A stretch of 64,000 nt of DNA, taken from Halegenticoccus tardaugens (lineage in GTDB: Archaea; Halobacteriota; Halobacteria; Halobacteriales; Haloferacaceae). The stretch is taken from positions 62,001-126,000 of the forward strand of contig NZ_SDIC01000002.1 in NCBI RefSeq assembly GCF_004116405.1, written 5' to 3'. The notes beneath the pieces were generated by a model. That model was not told where the DNA came from. It made no database searches and was given only the letters and a program-made list of their open reading frames with translations. The translations under genes were made by a program, and so were the position numbers. Positions 1-9,015 of this stretch are shown here, one piece after another. Within the stretch, counting starts at the first letter, position 1. Each line of letters opens with the position of its first letter.

Positions 1-2
1 TC

Positions 3-1157
3 GACGAACTCGCCGTCGGCGCGGCGGCGTACGACCCCGACGACCGCATGGCCGTCCCCGACGAGGTGGAACTCGACCGATGGTTGGATCGCGCCCGAGA
101 GCGCGGTGCCAACGAGGACCTCCTCGACGCGATGGCAGGCGGCACTACCGGTGCGGTCGCCGTTCTCGAACGCGGCGAGGGTCCCTCCGTGGGCCTCCGG
201 GTCGACATCGACGGCCTGCTCATCGAGGAGTCCCGCGACCCCGCTCACGAACCCGCGGCCGGCAGCTTCCGGTCGGAGTATCCCGAGACAATGCACGCCT
301 GCGGGCACGACGCCCACATGGCCATCGGGCTCGGCGTCCTGGAGTCGGCGAAGGCGAGCGACTTCTCAGGGACGCTCACGGTCTTCTTCCAGCCGGCGGA
401 GGAGGAGTCGGGCGGCGGCAAGCCGATGGCCGAGAGTCGGTTCGCGGACGATCTCGACCACTTGCTCGCGGTCCACGTTGGCCTCGGTCACCCGACCGGC
501 GAGCTGGTCGCGGGCGTCCGCAAGCCGCTGGCGATGAGCCATGTCACGGCCGAGTTCCGCGGTGCGTCCGCCCACGCCGGAAAGGAGCCGAACGAGGGCG
601 CGAACGCAATCCAGGCGATGGCGACCGCCATCGGGAACGCCTACGCGATTCCGCGCCACAGCGACGGGATGACGCGGGTCAACGTCGGCACGGCGAGCGC
701 GGGCACCGCGAGTAACGTCATCGCTGAGGAGGCGTCCATCTACGGCGAGGTGCGCGGCGAGACCACCCCGCTACGCGAGTACGTGAAGGACGAGTTCGAG
801 CGGGCTGTTCGTGCTGCCGCCGAGATGCACGGCTGCGAGGCCGACTTCCGCGTCGTCAGCGAGTCGCCGCGGGCGGACAGCGACGCAGACCTGGTCGACG
901 TCGCGTACGAAGCGGCCGCCGCGACGCCCGGCATCGAGCGCGTCGTCCGCTGGGCAGATTTCGGCGCGAGCGAGGACGCGACCTTCCTCATGAAGCGGGT
1001 GCAGGAGCGCGGGGGGACGGCTGCGTATCTGATCGTTGGGACGGACCACCCGAACAGCCACCACACGCCGACCTTCGACGTCGACGAACGGAGCATCGGA
1101 ATCGGCGTCGATGTGCTGACCGACACCGTCCTCCGCCTCTCCGATGAGCAACCCTGA
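3..1157 (+). CDS. M20-family amidohydrolase (AbgA-like), N-terminus outside window
   Basis: A zinc or manganese amidohydrolase of peptidase family M20, closest in style to AbgA-type aminobenzoyl-glutamate or indole-acetyl-amino-acid hydrolases, which cleave an amide bond in the cytoplasm. Counting from the internal ATG at 48, the metal-binding motif HACGHDAH lies at residues 83-90 and FQPAEE with the catalytic Glu near 115-119. The lid/dimerisation domain follows, and a late metal ligand sits in NSHH near the C-terminus. The frame is open to the first base of the window and the upstream codons (..VGAAAYDPDD) read as the usual end of the N-terminal helix-strand region, so the gene is cut by the window edge. 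It overlaps the next start by 14 bp. The exact substrate cannot be told. Confidence 0.88.
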   Translation, partial: DELAVGAAAYDPDDRMAVPDEVELDRWLDRARERGANEDLLDAMAGGTTGAVAVLERGEGPSVGLRVDIDGLLIEESRDPAHEPAAGSFRSEYPETMHACGHDAHMAIGLGVLESAKASDFSGTLTVFFQPAEEESGGGKPMAESRFADDLDHLLAVHVGLGHPTGELVAGVRKPLAMSHVTAEFRGASAHAGKEPNEGANAIQAMATAIGNAYAIPRHSDGMTRVNVGTASAGTASNVIAEEASIYGEVRGETTPLREYVKDEFERAVRAAAEMHGCEADFRVVSESPRADSDADLVDVAYEAAAATPGIERVVRWADFGASEDATFLMKRVQERGGTAAYLIVGTDHPNSHHTPTFDVDERSIGIGVDVLTDTVLRLSDEQP

Positions 1158-2496
1158 TCCCGACTCGCCGACGGGCGACTCTGATCCCGACCCGTCGAAG
1201 GACAGTCCCGATTCAGACGCGTCGACGAACGACGGCGACCCCGTCCCGGCCTCGGCCGTCGTGACGCCCGCCGACATCGACGCGGCGGCTGACCGCGTCG
1301 CTGACGTCGTCCACCGGACGCCGCTCGACACGTCCCGAACGTTCGCGACTTTGAGCGGTGCCGCCGCCGTCGGTCTCAAACTGGAGAACATGCAGCGGAC
1401 GGGATCGTTCAAGATCCGCGGGGCGTACAATATGATGTCCCGGTTGCCCCCCGAAGCGCGCGACCGTGGCGTGGTCGCGTCGAGTGCCGGCAACCACGCG
1501 CAGGGCGTCGCGCTCGCCGGCGACCTGCTGGGGATCGAGACGACCGTCGTCGTCCCCGAGGTGACGCCCGCGGCCAAGATCGAGGCGACGCGCGGCTACG
1601 GGGCCGAGGTGATCGTCGAGGGAGACGTCTACGAACGTTCCTACGAGCACGCGCTCAATCTCGCGGAGCGGGAGGAACTGACCTTCGTCCACCCGTTCGA
1701 CGACGAGCACATCATCGCCGGCCAGGGGACGGTCGGCGTCGAGATCGCGGCGCAGTTCCCCGATCCCGACGCGGTGTTCGTCGCGATCGGCGGCGGCGGT
1801 CTCGTCTCGGGCGTCGCGACGGCCCTTAAGGCGCGCTACCCCGACGTACGCGTCGTCGGCGTTCAGCCCGAGGGCGCGGCCCATGCGAAGCCGTCGCTCG
1901 AACGCGACGAGATCCATGAGCTGTCCGACGTCGACACGGTGGCGGAGGGAATCGCCGACGCGCGATTGCTGGAGAAGACGTTCGCCGTGATCCGCGAGCG
2001 CGTCGACGACGTGGTCGCCGTCGACGATCGGGAGTTGGGTGTCGCCCTCGCGCTCCTCGCCGAGCGAGCGAAGACGGTCGTCGAGGCGGCCGGCGCAGCA
2101 CCGGTCGCTGCACTGCTCTCCGACCGGGTCGACGTCGAAGGCCAGCGGGTCGCGGCCGTCGTCTCCGGCGGCAATGTGAACCTCACCGAACATGGCGAAC
2201 TCGCCCGGGTCGGGCTGATGGAACTCGGACGGTACGCCGAGGTCGACCTTGAGGTGACCGACTGGCCGGCGGCGCTCGGTGCCGTCTCCGAGGCCGTCGC
2301 GGGTGCGGGGGCGGAACTCGATGCGCTGGAACGCGCCCGCCGAACCAACGCTGACCGTCCGAACCGCACGCCGGTCGGCCTCGGCGTCGAGGGAAGCGGA
2401 CCGGACCACCTCCGGGATGTACTCGCCGCGCTGAACGACCTCGACGGCGTCGCGGTGGTCGACCACTCCCTCGACCGTGAGGGCTCGACCGGCTGA
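1144..2496 (+). CDS. ilvA: threonine ammonia-lyase with C-terminal ACT-like domain
   Basis: PLP enzyme that deaminates L-threonine to 2-oxobutyrate (often also serine to pyruvate), 450 aa. The PLP lysine is K90 in GSFKIRGAYN. SAGNHAQGVA and the glycine loop GGGGLVSG that holds the PLP phosphate follow. Residues about 355-445 look like an ACT-type regulatory domain. The first 36 residues are a low-complexity D/S/P-rich extension unlike most family members, so a start further downstream is possible, but this ATG overlaps the previous gene as expected for translational coupling. A second dehydratase is at 25657-26889. The neighbouring amidohydrolase suggests amino-acid salvage. Confidence 0.92.
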   Translation: MSNPDPDSPTGDSDPDPSKDSPDSDASTNDGDPVPASAVVTPADIDAAADRVADVVHRTPLDTSRTFATLSGAAAVGLKLENMQRTGSFKIRGAYNMMSRLPPEARDRGVVASSAGNHAQGVALAGDLLGIETTVVVPEVTPAAKIEATRGYGAEVIVEGDVYERSYEHALNLAEREELTFVHPFDDEHIIAGQGTVGVEIAAQFPDPDAVFVAIGGGGLVSGVATALKARYPDVRVVGVQPEGAAHAKPSLERDEIHELSDVDTVAEGIADARLLEKTFAVIRERVDDVVAVDDRELGVALALLAERAKTVVEAAGAAPVAALLSDRVDVEGQRVAAVVSGGNVNLTEHGELARVGLMELGRYAEVDLEVTDWPAALGAVSEAVAGAGAELDALERARRTNADRPNRTPVGLGVEGSGPDHLRDVLAALNDLDGVAVVDHSLDREGSTG

Positions 2497-2500
2497 GCCC

Positions 2501-2993
2501 GTGTCGTCCCTGCTGCCGCTCGTCGCGGCCGTCTGCTTTGGCGCACAGATCGTGCTGGTGAAACACGGCCTCGACCGCGGCGACGTCTCCACCCTCGGTG
2601 CCGCGACGATGCTACTGGCGGTCGCGTTGGCCGTCGTGAAGGTCGGCTTCGACGAGTTTGACGACGCACTGGCGGCGACTGCCTTGACGCAGACTGCCGC
2701 GCTCGCGACGCTTCTGCCCGTCGCTACGGGATCAAGGCGGATGCGCCGCTGCCTCCGGACCGCGTCGGGGGACACCGCCGCCGTGTTCGTCCTCGCCGGC
2801 GCTGCCGTCGGCGCTGGGTGGTACGCCATGTTCTATGCCCTGCAAATCAGAACCGTCGTGACCGTCCTCCCGCTCAACAGTACCTACCCGCTTGTGGTCG
2901 TCGCCGTCCCACCTACGTGTAGGCGCGCGAACTCCCCGGGCCGGCGTTCTCGCGGCAATCCTCGCCATCGTCGTCGGTATGGCGGCGGTCTAG
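2501..2993 (+). pseudogene. EamA/DMT-type permease remnant, frameshifted and shortened
   Basis: A GTG at 2501 opens a reading frame with hydrophobic stretches typical of EamA/DMT drug-metabolite permeases (LLPLVAAVCFGAQ, later WYAMFYALQ and VVTVLPLNSTYPLVVV, the latter a hallmark of the C-terminal half). Intact members have about 280-300 residues and 10 membrane segments; here the middle is largely missing. Around 2930 the frame is lost: the expected end (RAGVLAAILAIVVGMAAV) is encoded in another frame and stops at TAG 2991-2993. The deletion plus frameshift make this a decaying gene rather than a functional carrier. Confidence 0.7.
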
Positions 2994-3067
2994 GTGGCGT
3001 AGGTGACCGTTGGTCGCCTCGACGGCCCTCGACGGCGGACAGTGTGGGATGGTCGGAGAACCCTCGC

Positions 3068-4408
3068 TCACGAGGCCTTGATGGCCTCGTTTAGGATCGA
3101 GACGCCGAGTTCGATCTCGCGTTCGGTGGCGTCGAGCGGAGGGAGCAGGCGGAGCGTCTTCGTCCCGCAGCCGAGCGTGAGCAGGCCGCGCGTCAGCGCC
3201 TCCTCGACGACGGCATCGCGTCGCGACTCGGCGTCGAACTCGACGGCGAGCATCAGTCCCTTGCCGCGGACGTCGACGACGTGATCCGGGGCGCCGTCGC
3301 GGAGCAGTTCCATCGCCTGCCGGCCGCGCTCCGTCGCGTTATCGAGTAGGCCGTGCTCCTCGATGGCTTCCAAGGTGAGCGCGCCCATCATCGACGACAG
3401 GATGTCGCCACCCCCGAAGGTCGAGCCCAGGCGGTTCTTCTCCCTGGGAAAGAGGTTCGACCGCGAGACCGTCGCACCGACGCGGAGTCCCTTCGCGCCC
3501 GCGATGACGTCCGGTTCGACGGGGTAGTGGTCCGACGCCCACATCTTCCCTGTCCGACCGACGCCGGACTGGATCTCGTCGACGATTAGGGGAACGTCGT
3601 ACGCGTCGCAGACGTCCCCCACCTCCGCCATGAACCCGTCGCTCGGGAAGCGGTAGCCGCCCACGCCCTGTATCGGTTCGAGGACGAGGAATGCGACCTC
3701 CTCGGGGTTGACGTGGCCGCCTTCGTCGTCGAACAGCCCGCGGAGCCCCGACCCGTCCCCGGCGAAGAACCCGCAGTCGCAGGCGTCGGGGGTGCATTGG
3801 CGGTCGTCGCAGAAGGGAACGGTCCGGATCCCGGCGAGCTCCGGGTAATGACGGGTGTACACCTCGTTCGAGTGCGTTACCGAGAGGGTGCCGAACGTCC
3901 GGCCGTGGAAACTTCCCTCGAACGCGAGGCCGTACTTCGCGGCCGGGTTGCGATCGTACGTGATCTTCATCGCGTTCTCGACAGCCTCCGCGCCGGAGTT
4001 CGAGAGGAAGACGGTGTCCATGCCATACTGGCTCGACACCTCGATCAGTTTCTCCATGAGGTGACTCGACCCTGGAACGTCCGCCGACTCAGGGTCCACC
4101 CCCGCGCCGTAGTACATGTCCTGTCCCGCGATCTTCATCGGCTCGATCAGCGAGAACTCACGGAGCGTCCCCAGCATCTTCTCGTTGTTGTAGCCCAGCG
4201 GTGCCGCGCCGATGTGGCACGTGAAGTCGAGCAGGACGTTGCCGTCCACATCCGTCACGAACGGTCCGTCCGCTGCGGCCGTGACGTCCCATACGAACTC
4301 GTGGGAGTACTCGCTGGGGGCGGCGTGTCGCCCGTGGTACTCGATCCATCGCTCCGCGTTCGGCCCAGGAATGGCCGTCACGTCCGGTTCCGCCGTGGCT
4401 CTATCCAT
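3068..4408 (-). CDS. class-III PLP aminotransferase (GABA/ornithine type)
   Basis: 446-aa omega-aminotransferase that moves the terminal amino group of an omega-amino acid (4-aminobutyrate, beta-alanine or ornithine class) to an oxo acid. Visible family features are SNSGAEAVENA near 137-146, FHGRT at 167, Asp277 in VDEIQSG (pyridine-nitrogen contact) and the Schiff-base Lys306 in AGAKGL. An unusual cysteine-rich stretch (Cys200, 205, 210, 212) sits before the conserved EPIQG motif. The ATG at 4408 is chosen because family homology begins there and an AT-rich promoter-like stretch (ATACGATAAACG) precedes it. It lies 70 bp downstream of the BCCT transporter on the same strand, so the pair probably imports and transaminates a related amine. 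Substrate not determinable. Confidence 0.85.
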   Translation of the reverse strand: MDRATAEPDVTAIPGPNAERWIEYHGRHAAPSEYSHEFVWDVTAAADGPFVTDVDGNVLLDFTCHIGAAPLGYNNEKMLGTLREFSLIEPMKIAGQDMYYGAGVDPESADVPGSSHLMEKLIEVSSQYGMDTVFLSNSGAEAVENAMKITYDRNPAAKYGLAFEGSFHGRTFGTLSVTHSNEVYTRHYPELAGIRTVPFCDDRQCTPDACDCGFFAGDGSGLRGLFDDEGGHVNPEEVAFLVLEPIQGVGGYRFPSDGFMAEVGDVCDAYDVPLIVDEIQSGVGRTGKMWASDHYPVEPDVIAGAKGLRVGATVSRSNLFPREKNRLGSTFGGGDILSSMMGALTLEAIEEHGLLDNATERGRQAMELLRDGAPDHVVDVRGKGLMLAVEFDAESRRDAVVEEALTRGLLTLGCGTKTLRLLPPLDATEREIELGVSILNEAIKAS

Positions 4409-4478
4409 ATACGATAAACGTGTATGACATCCATTAAAACTGTTATGGTAGGACGAACGCCACGACCGACGCCGGCCG

Positions 4479-6101
4479 TCAGTCGTCGTCCGCGGCCCGT
4501 CGACTCGCCCCCGTTTTGTCGACTGAGTCGCCGCTGCCGATGAGTGTCGTCTCCTCCTGGAGCAGGACGCTGCCGAACTCGTCGCTGAAGGTCTTCGTGA
4601 GGCCGACAACGGCGACGGCCGCAACGATGGCGAACGGGCCACCAGTGGTGATGGCCGCAGCCTGCAAGGCGTCGGCGCCGCCAATGACCATCAGAATGGA
4701 CGCGACGATGCCCTGCAGAGCCGCCCAGAAGATCCGGTTGAGCGAGGATGGATCCTCCTTCCCACCGGTGGTCATCATCGAAACGGCGAGTGTCGAGGAG
4801 TCCGCGGACGTGATGAAGAACGTAGTCACAAGAATGAGGAAACCAATGAGGAAGACTTGCCCGAACGGGAGCGCACCGTAGATGATGTAGCCGGAGACGG
4901 CCTCGCCGAGGTTCGGGTTGTTGATGGGGCCGAGCGCGTTCACGATGCCGTTATGCTGCAGCCAGACGCCGGTCCCACCGAGGATGATGAACCAGGGGAT
5001 CGTCGCCAGGGACGTCGCGCCGATGCCCGTGAAAGCGACCTCGCGAACGGATCGGCCGCGTGAGATCCGGGCGATGAACAGGCCGGCGAATGGCGACCAC
5101 GCAAGCGGCCACGCCCAGTAGAACACCGTCCAGGCGTTCGACCACTCGCCGCCATTCGCGGTGTCGGTGAAGAGGGCCATGTTGAAGAAGTCACCCATCA
5201 GACCGCCGGTAGCCTGCGTTCCCAGTTCAAGGATGAACCACGTCGGACCGATGACGAGCGTTCCCACCATCATCAGCGCGAAGAGTGCCATGTTGAAGTT
5301 CGACAGTCGGCGGATGCCGCGGTCGACGCCGAGCAGCAGGGAGGCGGTGAAAATGACCGTCATTCCAGTGATAATTGCGATAGTTCCGACGTCACCGAGC
5401 TGGACGCCCCACTCGTACTGGAGACCAGTAATGAACTGACTCCCGATAAACCCAAGGGAGGTCGCGACACCGCCGAGGGTCGCGAATACCGCGAGGATGT
5501 CGATGAACTGCCCCCAGAATCCGTTGACGTTGTCGGCGCCGATAAAGGGGGCCAGCACGGCCGAGACGCGCAGTGGCGCGCCGTAGTTATAGACGTAGTA
5601 GCCGATTCCGAGCCCCATCACCGTGAAACAGGACCACTGGGTGATCGCCCAGTGGAATAGCGAGTACTGGATCGCGATGGGCATCGCGGCGGTAGACTGG
5701 TCGGCGGCGCCGTAAAGTGGTGGGACGCTCCCGTAGTGAATGAGCGCCTCTGCCGGCCCCCAGAAGACGATGCCGGCGGCTAACCCTGCGGAGTACATCA
5801 TCGCGAAGTACGAAAAGTAACTATACTCCGGGGACTCGTCGCCCAGCCGCAGGTTGCCCCACGGTCCAACGATGAGGTACCCGAGAAAGAGGACGAACCC
5901 GAGCATGACGATGAGGAACGCCCAATTGAAGTAGTTGAGCATGAAGTCCTGGAGCCCGTAGACCGTGTCCGCCGCCGCGCCCGGATCAAGTGCGAAGACA
6001 GTCACGAATAACAGCGTGATCCCCGCACCGAACCCGAAGACGGCAGGCTCTATCTCCTCGAAAAACTCGCCGACGAATCCGTCGCCGTCAGAGAGGCTCA
6101 T
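4479..6101 (-). CDS. BCCT-family betaine/choline/carnitine transporter
   Basis: 540-aa secondary transporter of the betaine-carnitine-choline family, expected in the cytoplasmic membrane with 12 helices and driven by Na+ or H+. The family signature is clear: FYWAWPLAWSPFAGLFIARISRGR-type region around residues 325-350, plus FWGPAEALIHY and TTFFITSADSSTLA. Acidic N- and C-termini are typical of haloarchaea. ATG at 6101 is preferred over the ATG five codons upstream (6116). It is the first gene of a likely transcript with the aminotransferase at 3068-4408. A second BCCT gene is at 23827-25446. Substrate is probably a quaternary amine, but compatible-solute uptake for osmoprotection is equally possible. 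Confidence 0.9.
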   Translation of the reverse strand: MSLSDGDGFVGEFFEEIEPAVFGFGAGITLLFVTVFALDPGAAADTVYGLQDFMLNYFNWAFLIVMLGFVLFLGYLIVGPWGNLRLGDESPEYSYFSYFAMMYSAGLAAGIVFWGPAEALIHYGSVPPLYGAADQSTAAMPIAIQYSLFHWAITQWSCFTVMGLGIGYYVYNYGAPLRVSAVLAPFIGADNVNGFWGQFIDILAVFATLGGVATSLGFIGSQFITGLQYEWGVQLGDVGTIAIITGMTVIFTASLLLGVDRGIRRLSNFNMALFALMMVGTLVIGPTWFILELGTQATGGLMGDFFNMALFTDTANGGEWSNAWTVFYWAWPLAWSPFAGLFIARISRGRSVREVAFTGIGATSLATIPWFIILGGTGVWLQHNGIVNALGPINNPNLGEAVSGYIIYGALPFGQVFLIGFLILVTTFFITSADSSTLAVSMMTTGGKEDPSSLNRIFWAALQGIVASILMVIGGADALQAAAITTGGPFAIVAAVAVVGLTKTFSDEFGSVLLQEETTLIGSGDSVDKTGASRRAADDD

Positions 6102-6597
6102 CGTTCGTCCCCCCACCCAGCCGTCCGGGCGAATGTTTCCCCTGTTCTCTACCTAACACCGCGGCTGCTCGGGTCGGCACGGGGCCACACGTACGGCCCC
6201 GTGCCAACCATCCCGGATTCTCTCTACCGCCAGTTTGCATGGACATCATGGGTGATAACAACTGCCACGGACTAAGTCAATCCATGGCACAGAAGGTGTG
6301 ATGACAATAAGGTAGTTAAACATTATGGTTACTGTCGTTACTATCTACGGTTTGCGTTAATCAAGATTTACTGAAATCGGTATTTGTGTACGAAGTCTAC
6401 AGATTTTCTACTGTGTCGAACGGAATACATTCCTCTCACGTTCCAATAAACGTTATCTGTGGTCGAAATGAGGGATAATAACCCGAATGTTTTGGATGGA
6501 TCCTTCAAAGCTCCGAAATCAGTCTTTCCTGGCCTCTAATTCGACGATACCGATCGTCTTCGTAACTCTTAACAAAGTGTAGAAACACTAATTGTGT
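6102..6597. other. intergenic region with a perfect GC hairpin and AT-rich promoters
   Basis: About 500 bp without a supported gene. Next to the BCCT start is a perfect inverted repeat, arms 6176-6186 and 6195-6205 (GGCACGGGGCC / GGCCCCGTGCC) with an 8-nt loop. The rest, about 6240-6597, is distinctly AT-rich and must hold the divergent promoters of the BCCT transporter (minus) and the 6598 gene (plus). A TATA-like TCTTAAC at 6567-6573 sits about 28 bp before ATG 6598. Confidence 0.6.
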
Positions 6598-7242
6598 ATG
6601 GGAACGGATGGAGACGGGAGCGAGCCCCTCGCCTTCTCGGCTGAACGGGATCGAGGCATCCTCACTCCGAGCGACCGAGAGTTCCTCCTTGGTCGAAAGA
6701 CGGACTACACCGAACATTCGAAAAAACAAAAACGCAACCGAATTCGGCGCCGGCTGCGAAACGCGATCCTCGACTTTACGATCCTCTTCGAGCACCTCGA
6801 AGGCCGTGACCGCGAGACCGTCTTCAACCCCGAAGACGAGGCGCGTGACGCCTACACGCGGGGGATTGTCGACATGCTGGGCTTTCTCCACCTCGGGACC
6901 ATGGGATACTACGTCCCCTTCAAAGATATGCTCGCGCAGGGCGTAAATCGCGCAGAGCAGGAACTCGCGGGGTCCGACTACCGGATGGTCACGGTCGATT
7001 TCAACGTTGACCCGGTTGGTCAGATAGACGTCGACGAGGTGATCGACAATCTCGAGTTTGGCAACTTCGACGAGATCACCGACGAGGAGTTGCGCGCATT
7101 CGTCCGCCTCCTGGCCGAATCGGACGACTTCTCCGCGACCTCGATGCGTTCGGACATGAAAGAACAGATGGCCGAGTTCATTGCGCGCGTGAACGAGGCC
7201 ACCGAACGGCGCGACCGGCGGGTCGAAGAGCTGTCGGACTGA
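6598..7242 (+). CDS. unrecognised haloarchaeal protein, 214 aa
   Basis: No function recognised. The protein is soluble and charged, with no membrane segment or signal peptide. Residues about 25-70 contain a basic helical stretch (KKQKRNRIRRRLRNA) followed by a hydrophobic helix (ILDFTILFEHLEG) that could bind nucleic acid or a partner. The C-terminal third is acidic and helical. The start at ATG 6598 is preferred over TTG 6592 because a TATA-like element lies about 28 bp upstream, as for a leaderless mRNA. It stands alone between divergent or weakly linked neighbours. Confidence 0.75.
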   Translation: MGTDGDGSEPLAFSAERDRGILTPSDREFLLGRKTDYTEHSKKQKRNRIRRRLRNAILDFTILFEHLEGRDRETVFNPEDEARDAYTRGIVDMLGFLHLGTMGYYVPFKDMLAQGVNRAEQELAGSDYRMVTVDFNVDPVGQIDVDEVIDNLEFGNFDEITDEELRAFVRLLAESDDFSATSMRSDMKEQMAEFIARVNEATERRDRRVEELSD

Positions 7243-7285
7243 TCGATTTCACTCTCGCGGTTCCCTTCCCCGACCGGGGGCGGAG

Positions 7286-7294
7286 GCTTATCAG
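7286..7294 (+). promoter_or_regulatory. TATA-like box for the alpha/beta hydrolase gene
   Basis: GCTTATCAG centred 26 bp before ATG 7316, the spacing expected for a leaderless archaeal transcript. Confidence 0.45.
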
Positions 7295-7315
7295 TGGCGG
7301 CACGAAAACTCCGCC

Positions 7316-8533
7316 ATGCGCGTTCACTTCTCCGGGCGGGCGTTCGACTACCAGACGCTGCGGGCGGTGGCGTACACGACCTTCGGCGGTGCCGAACCGG
7401 GCGAAGTGTTGACGACGGTCGACCGAATCGACGAGGGCGACACCGAGGCGTGGCACGCCGAGTGGCGACGGACGGCGGAACGCGTCGAACGAAGCGCGGC
7501 GGCCGCGGCCGCGGCGGGGAACGACCGAACCGCTCGCGCGGCGTACTTCCGAGCGCACAACTACCACCGGAGCGCCGAATTCTTCCTCCCCGCCGCCGAC
7601 CCGCGTCGACGACCGGCGTACGAGAAAAGTCGCGCCGCGTTTCGGGCCGGCGCGGAGCGGCTAGACGCGCCGGTGCGGAGGCTCGACGTCCCGTACGAGG
7701 ACACGACGCTGCCTGGGTACCTCTTTCTCCCCTCCGACGAAACCCCCGTGATCGAGCCGTATCGGACGATCGTCTGCGTCGGCGGCTTCGACTCGGTGGC
7801 CGAGGAACTCTTCTTCCTGTGCGGCGTTCCTGAGGCGCTCGCCCGCGGGTACGCCGTCGTGCTCTTCGACGGTCCTGGGCAGGGCGCTCCGCTCCGAGAG
7901 CAGGGGCTGACCGCTCGGCCGGATTGGGAACGTGTCGTCGGTCCCGTCCTCGACGCGCTGGGCGAACACGATGCGGTCGAGTCCCAGGGAGTCGGGCTCG
8001 TCGGCGCGAGCTTCGGCGGCTACTACGCGCCGCGAGCGGCGGCGTTCGAGGACCGCATCGCGGCCTGCGTCGCGTTCGATCACATGCACGACCTCTGGCG
8101 CGCGGCCTCATACGAGAATCCGCGACTCGCCTCGGTTGTGGCGCGCGCGCCGGACGCGATCGTAAACGGGTTCGCGACGTTCGCGGCGCGAGTCAGCGTC
8201 GAATCGCGGTGGTTGATGGAGAACTCGAAGTGGGTGTTCGGCGTGACGTCGGCCGCCGAATTTCAGCGCACGCTTCCCCGGTACTCGCTGTCGGGGGTCG
8301 CGGGCGAGATCGACTGTCCGACGCTCGTGCTGGCCGGCGAAGACGACCACTTCGTCCCACTCGCACTGGCTCAGGAGTTCGTCGACGAACTCGCCGGTCC
8401 GACGACGCTCCGCGTCTTCAGGACGGAGGAGGGAGCCGGCGAACACTGCCAGGTCGGGAACCTGCGTCTCGCGACCGGCGTCATCTACGACTGGTTCGAC
8501 GAGACGCTGGCGCGCGCGCCGCGTTCTGCGTGA
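7316..8533 (+). CDS. alpha/beta hydrolase with N-terminal helical region (FrsA/pseudooxynicotine-hydrolase-like)
   Basis: 405-aa serine hydrolase. Residues 1-115 are helical (lid or dimer domain), then an alpha/beta hydrolase core follows. The nucleophile is Ser232 in GASFGGYY, the acid lies in AGEDDHFVP (Asp343/344), and His377 in GEHCQVGN completes the triad; the oxyanion region is VGGFDS near 156. This layout matches 2,6-dihydropseudooxynicotine hydrolase and FrsA-like enzymes, which cleave C-C or ester bonds in small organic compounds. No signal peptide, so cytoplasmic. It appears monocistronic. Substrate unknown. Confidence 0.85.
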   Translation: MRVHFSGRAFDYQTLRAVAYTTFGGAEPGEVLTTVDRIDEGDTEAWHAEWRRTAERVERSAAAAAAAGNDRTARAAYFRAHNYHRSAEFFLPAADPRRRPAYEKSRAAFRAGAERLDAPVRRLDVPYEDTTLPGYLFLPSDETPVIEPYRTIVCVGGFDSVAEELFFLCGVPEALARGYAVVLFDGPGQGAPLREQGLTARPDWERVVGPVLDALGEHDAVESQGVGLVGASFGGYYAPRAAAFEDRIAACVAFDHMHDLWRAASYENPRLASVVARAPDAIVNGFATFAARVSVESRWLMENSKWVFGVTSAAEFQRTLPRYSLSGVAGEIDCPTLVLAGEDDHFVPLALAQEFVDELAGPTTLRVFRTEEGAGEHCQVGNLRLATGVIYDWFDETLARAPRSA

Positions 8534-8689
8534 CGGACTCGGTTGTCGTCTGTGCGATCGACCGGACTTCTCCGAACCGTTTTTATACATATTGGATAAA
8601 CTATGTTGACAAATATCATAGGCTAGCCGAAGTCCCTGCAAGGAACACCCTCCAGTGTGATAATTCTTATAAAAAACATAATACTGACA

Positions 8690-8696
8690 TTTATCC
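8690..8696 (+). promoter_or_regulatory. TATA-like box for the PadR regulator
   Basis: TTTATCC centred about 29 bp before ATG 8722, within an AT-rich 190-bp gap (8534-8721). This fits a leaderless mRNA. A T-run at 8580-8584 may end the upstream hydrolase transcript. Confidence 0.45.
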
Positions 8697-8721
8697 AGCT
8701 AGCAGTTGAACTCCTTGCACG

Positions 8722-9015
8722 ATGACTCTCTTCGACTTAAGCGGCTTCCAGCGCGACCTGTTGATCGTCATCGCCGGCCACAACCAGCCGTCCGGCCAAC
8801 AGATTAAGACAGAACTCGAACGGGCACGAGACGAGGAGATCAACCACGGACGGTTATACCCGAACCTCGACGTTCTCGTCAACAGTGACTACGTCGAAAA
8901 AGGCGAGATAGACCGCAGAACCAATTTCTACGCGATCACGAACGAGGGGCGCACCGCCCTCGATGAACGCCGCGAGTGGGAAGAGGGGTACCTCCAGGAG
9001 CAAATCAGCGCCTGA
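8722..9015 (+). CDS. PadR-family transcriptional regulator
   Basis: 97-aa single-domain winged-helix protein of the PadR family. The N-terminus FDLSGFQRDLLIVIAG, the recognition-helix part GRLYPNLDVLV and the wing residues DRRTNFYAITNEGR are characteristic of the short haloarchaeal members. It likely acts as a dimer on its own promoter or a neighbouring gene. No operon partner; its target is not visible from context. Confidence 0.9.
   Translation: MTLFDLSGFQRDLLIVIAGHNQPSGQQIKTELERARDEEINHGRLYPNLDVLVNSDYVEKGEIDRRTNFYAITNEGRTALDERREWEEGYLQEQISA

Noticed and set aside
1213-2829. Long minus-strand open frame (538 codons) opposite the threonine ammonia-lyase
   Set aside because: Antisense shadow caused by high GC; the plus strand has PLP-enzyme motifs.
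4409-4684. N-terminal extension of the aminotransferase frame
   Set aside because: Arg/Ser-rich and overlaps the BCCT gene end; homology and promoter-like sequence support the ATG at 4408.
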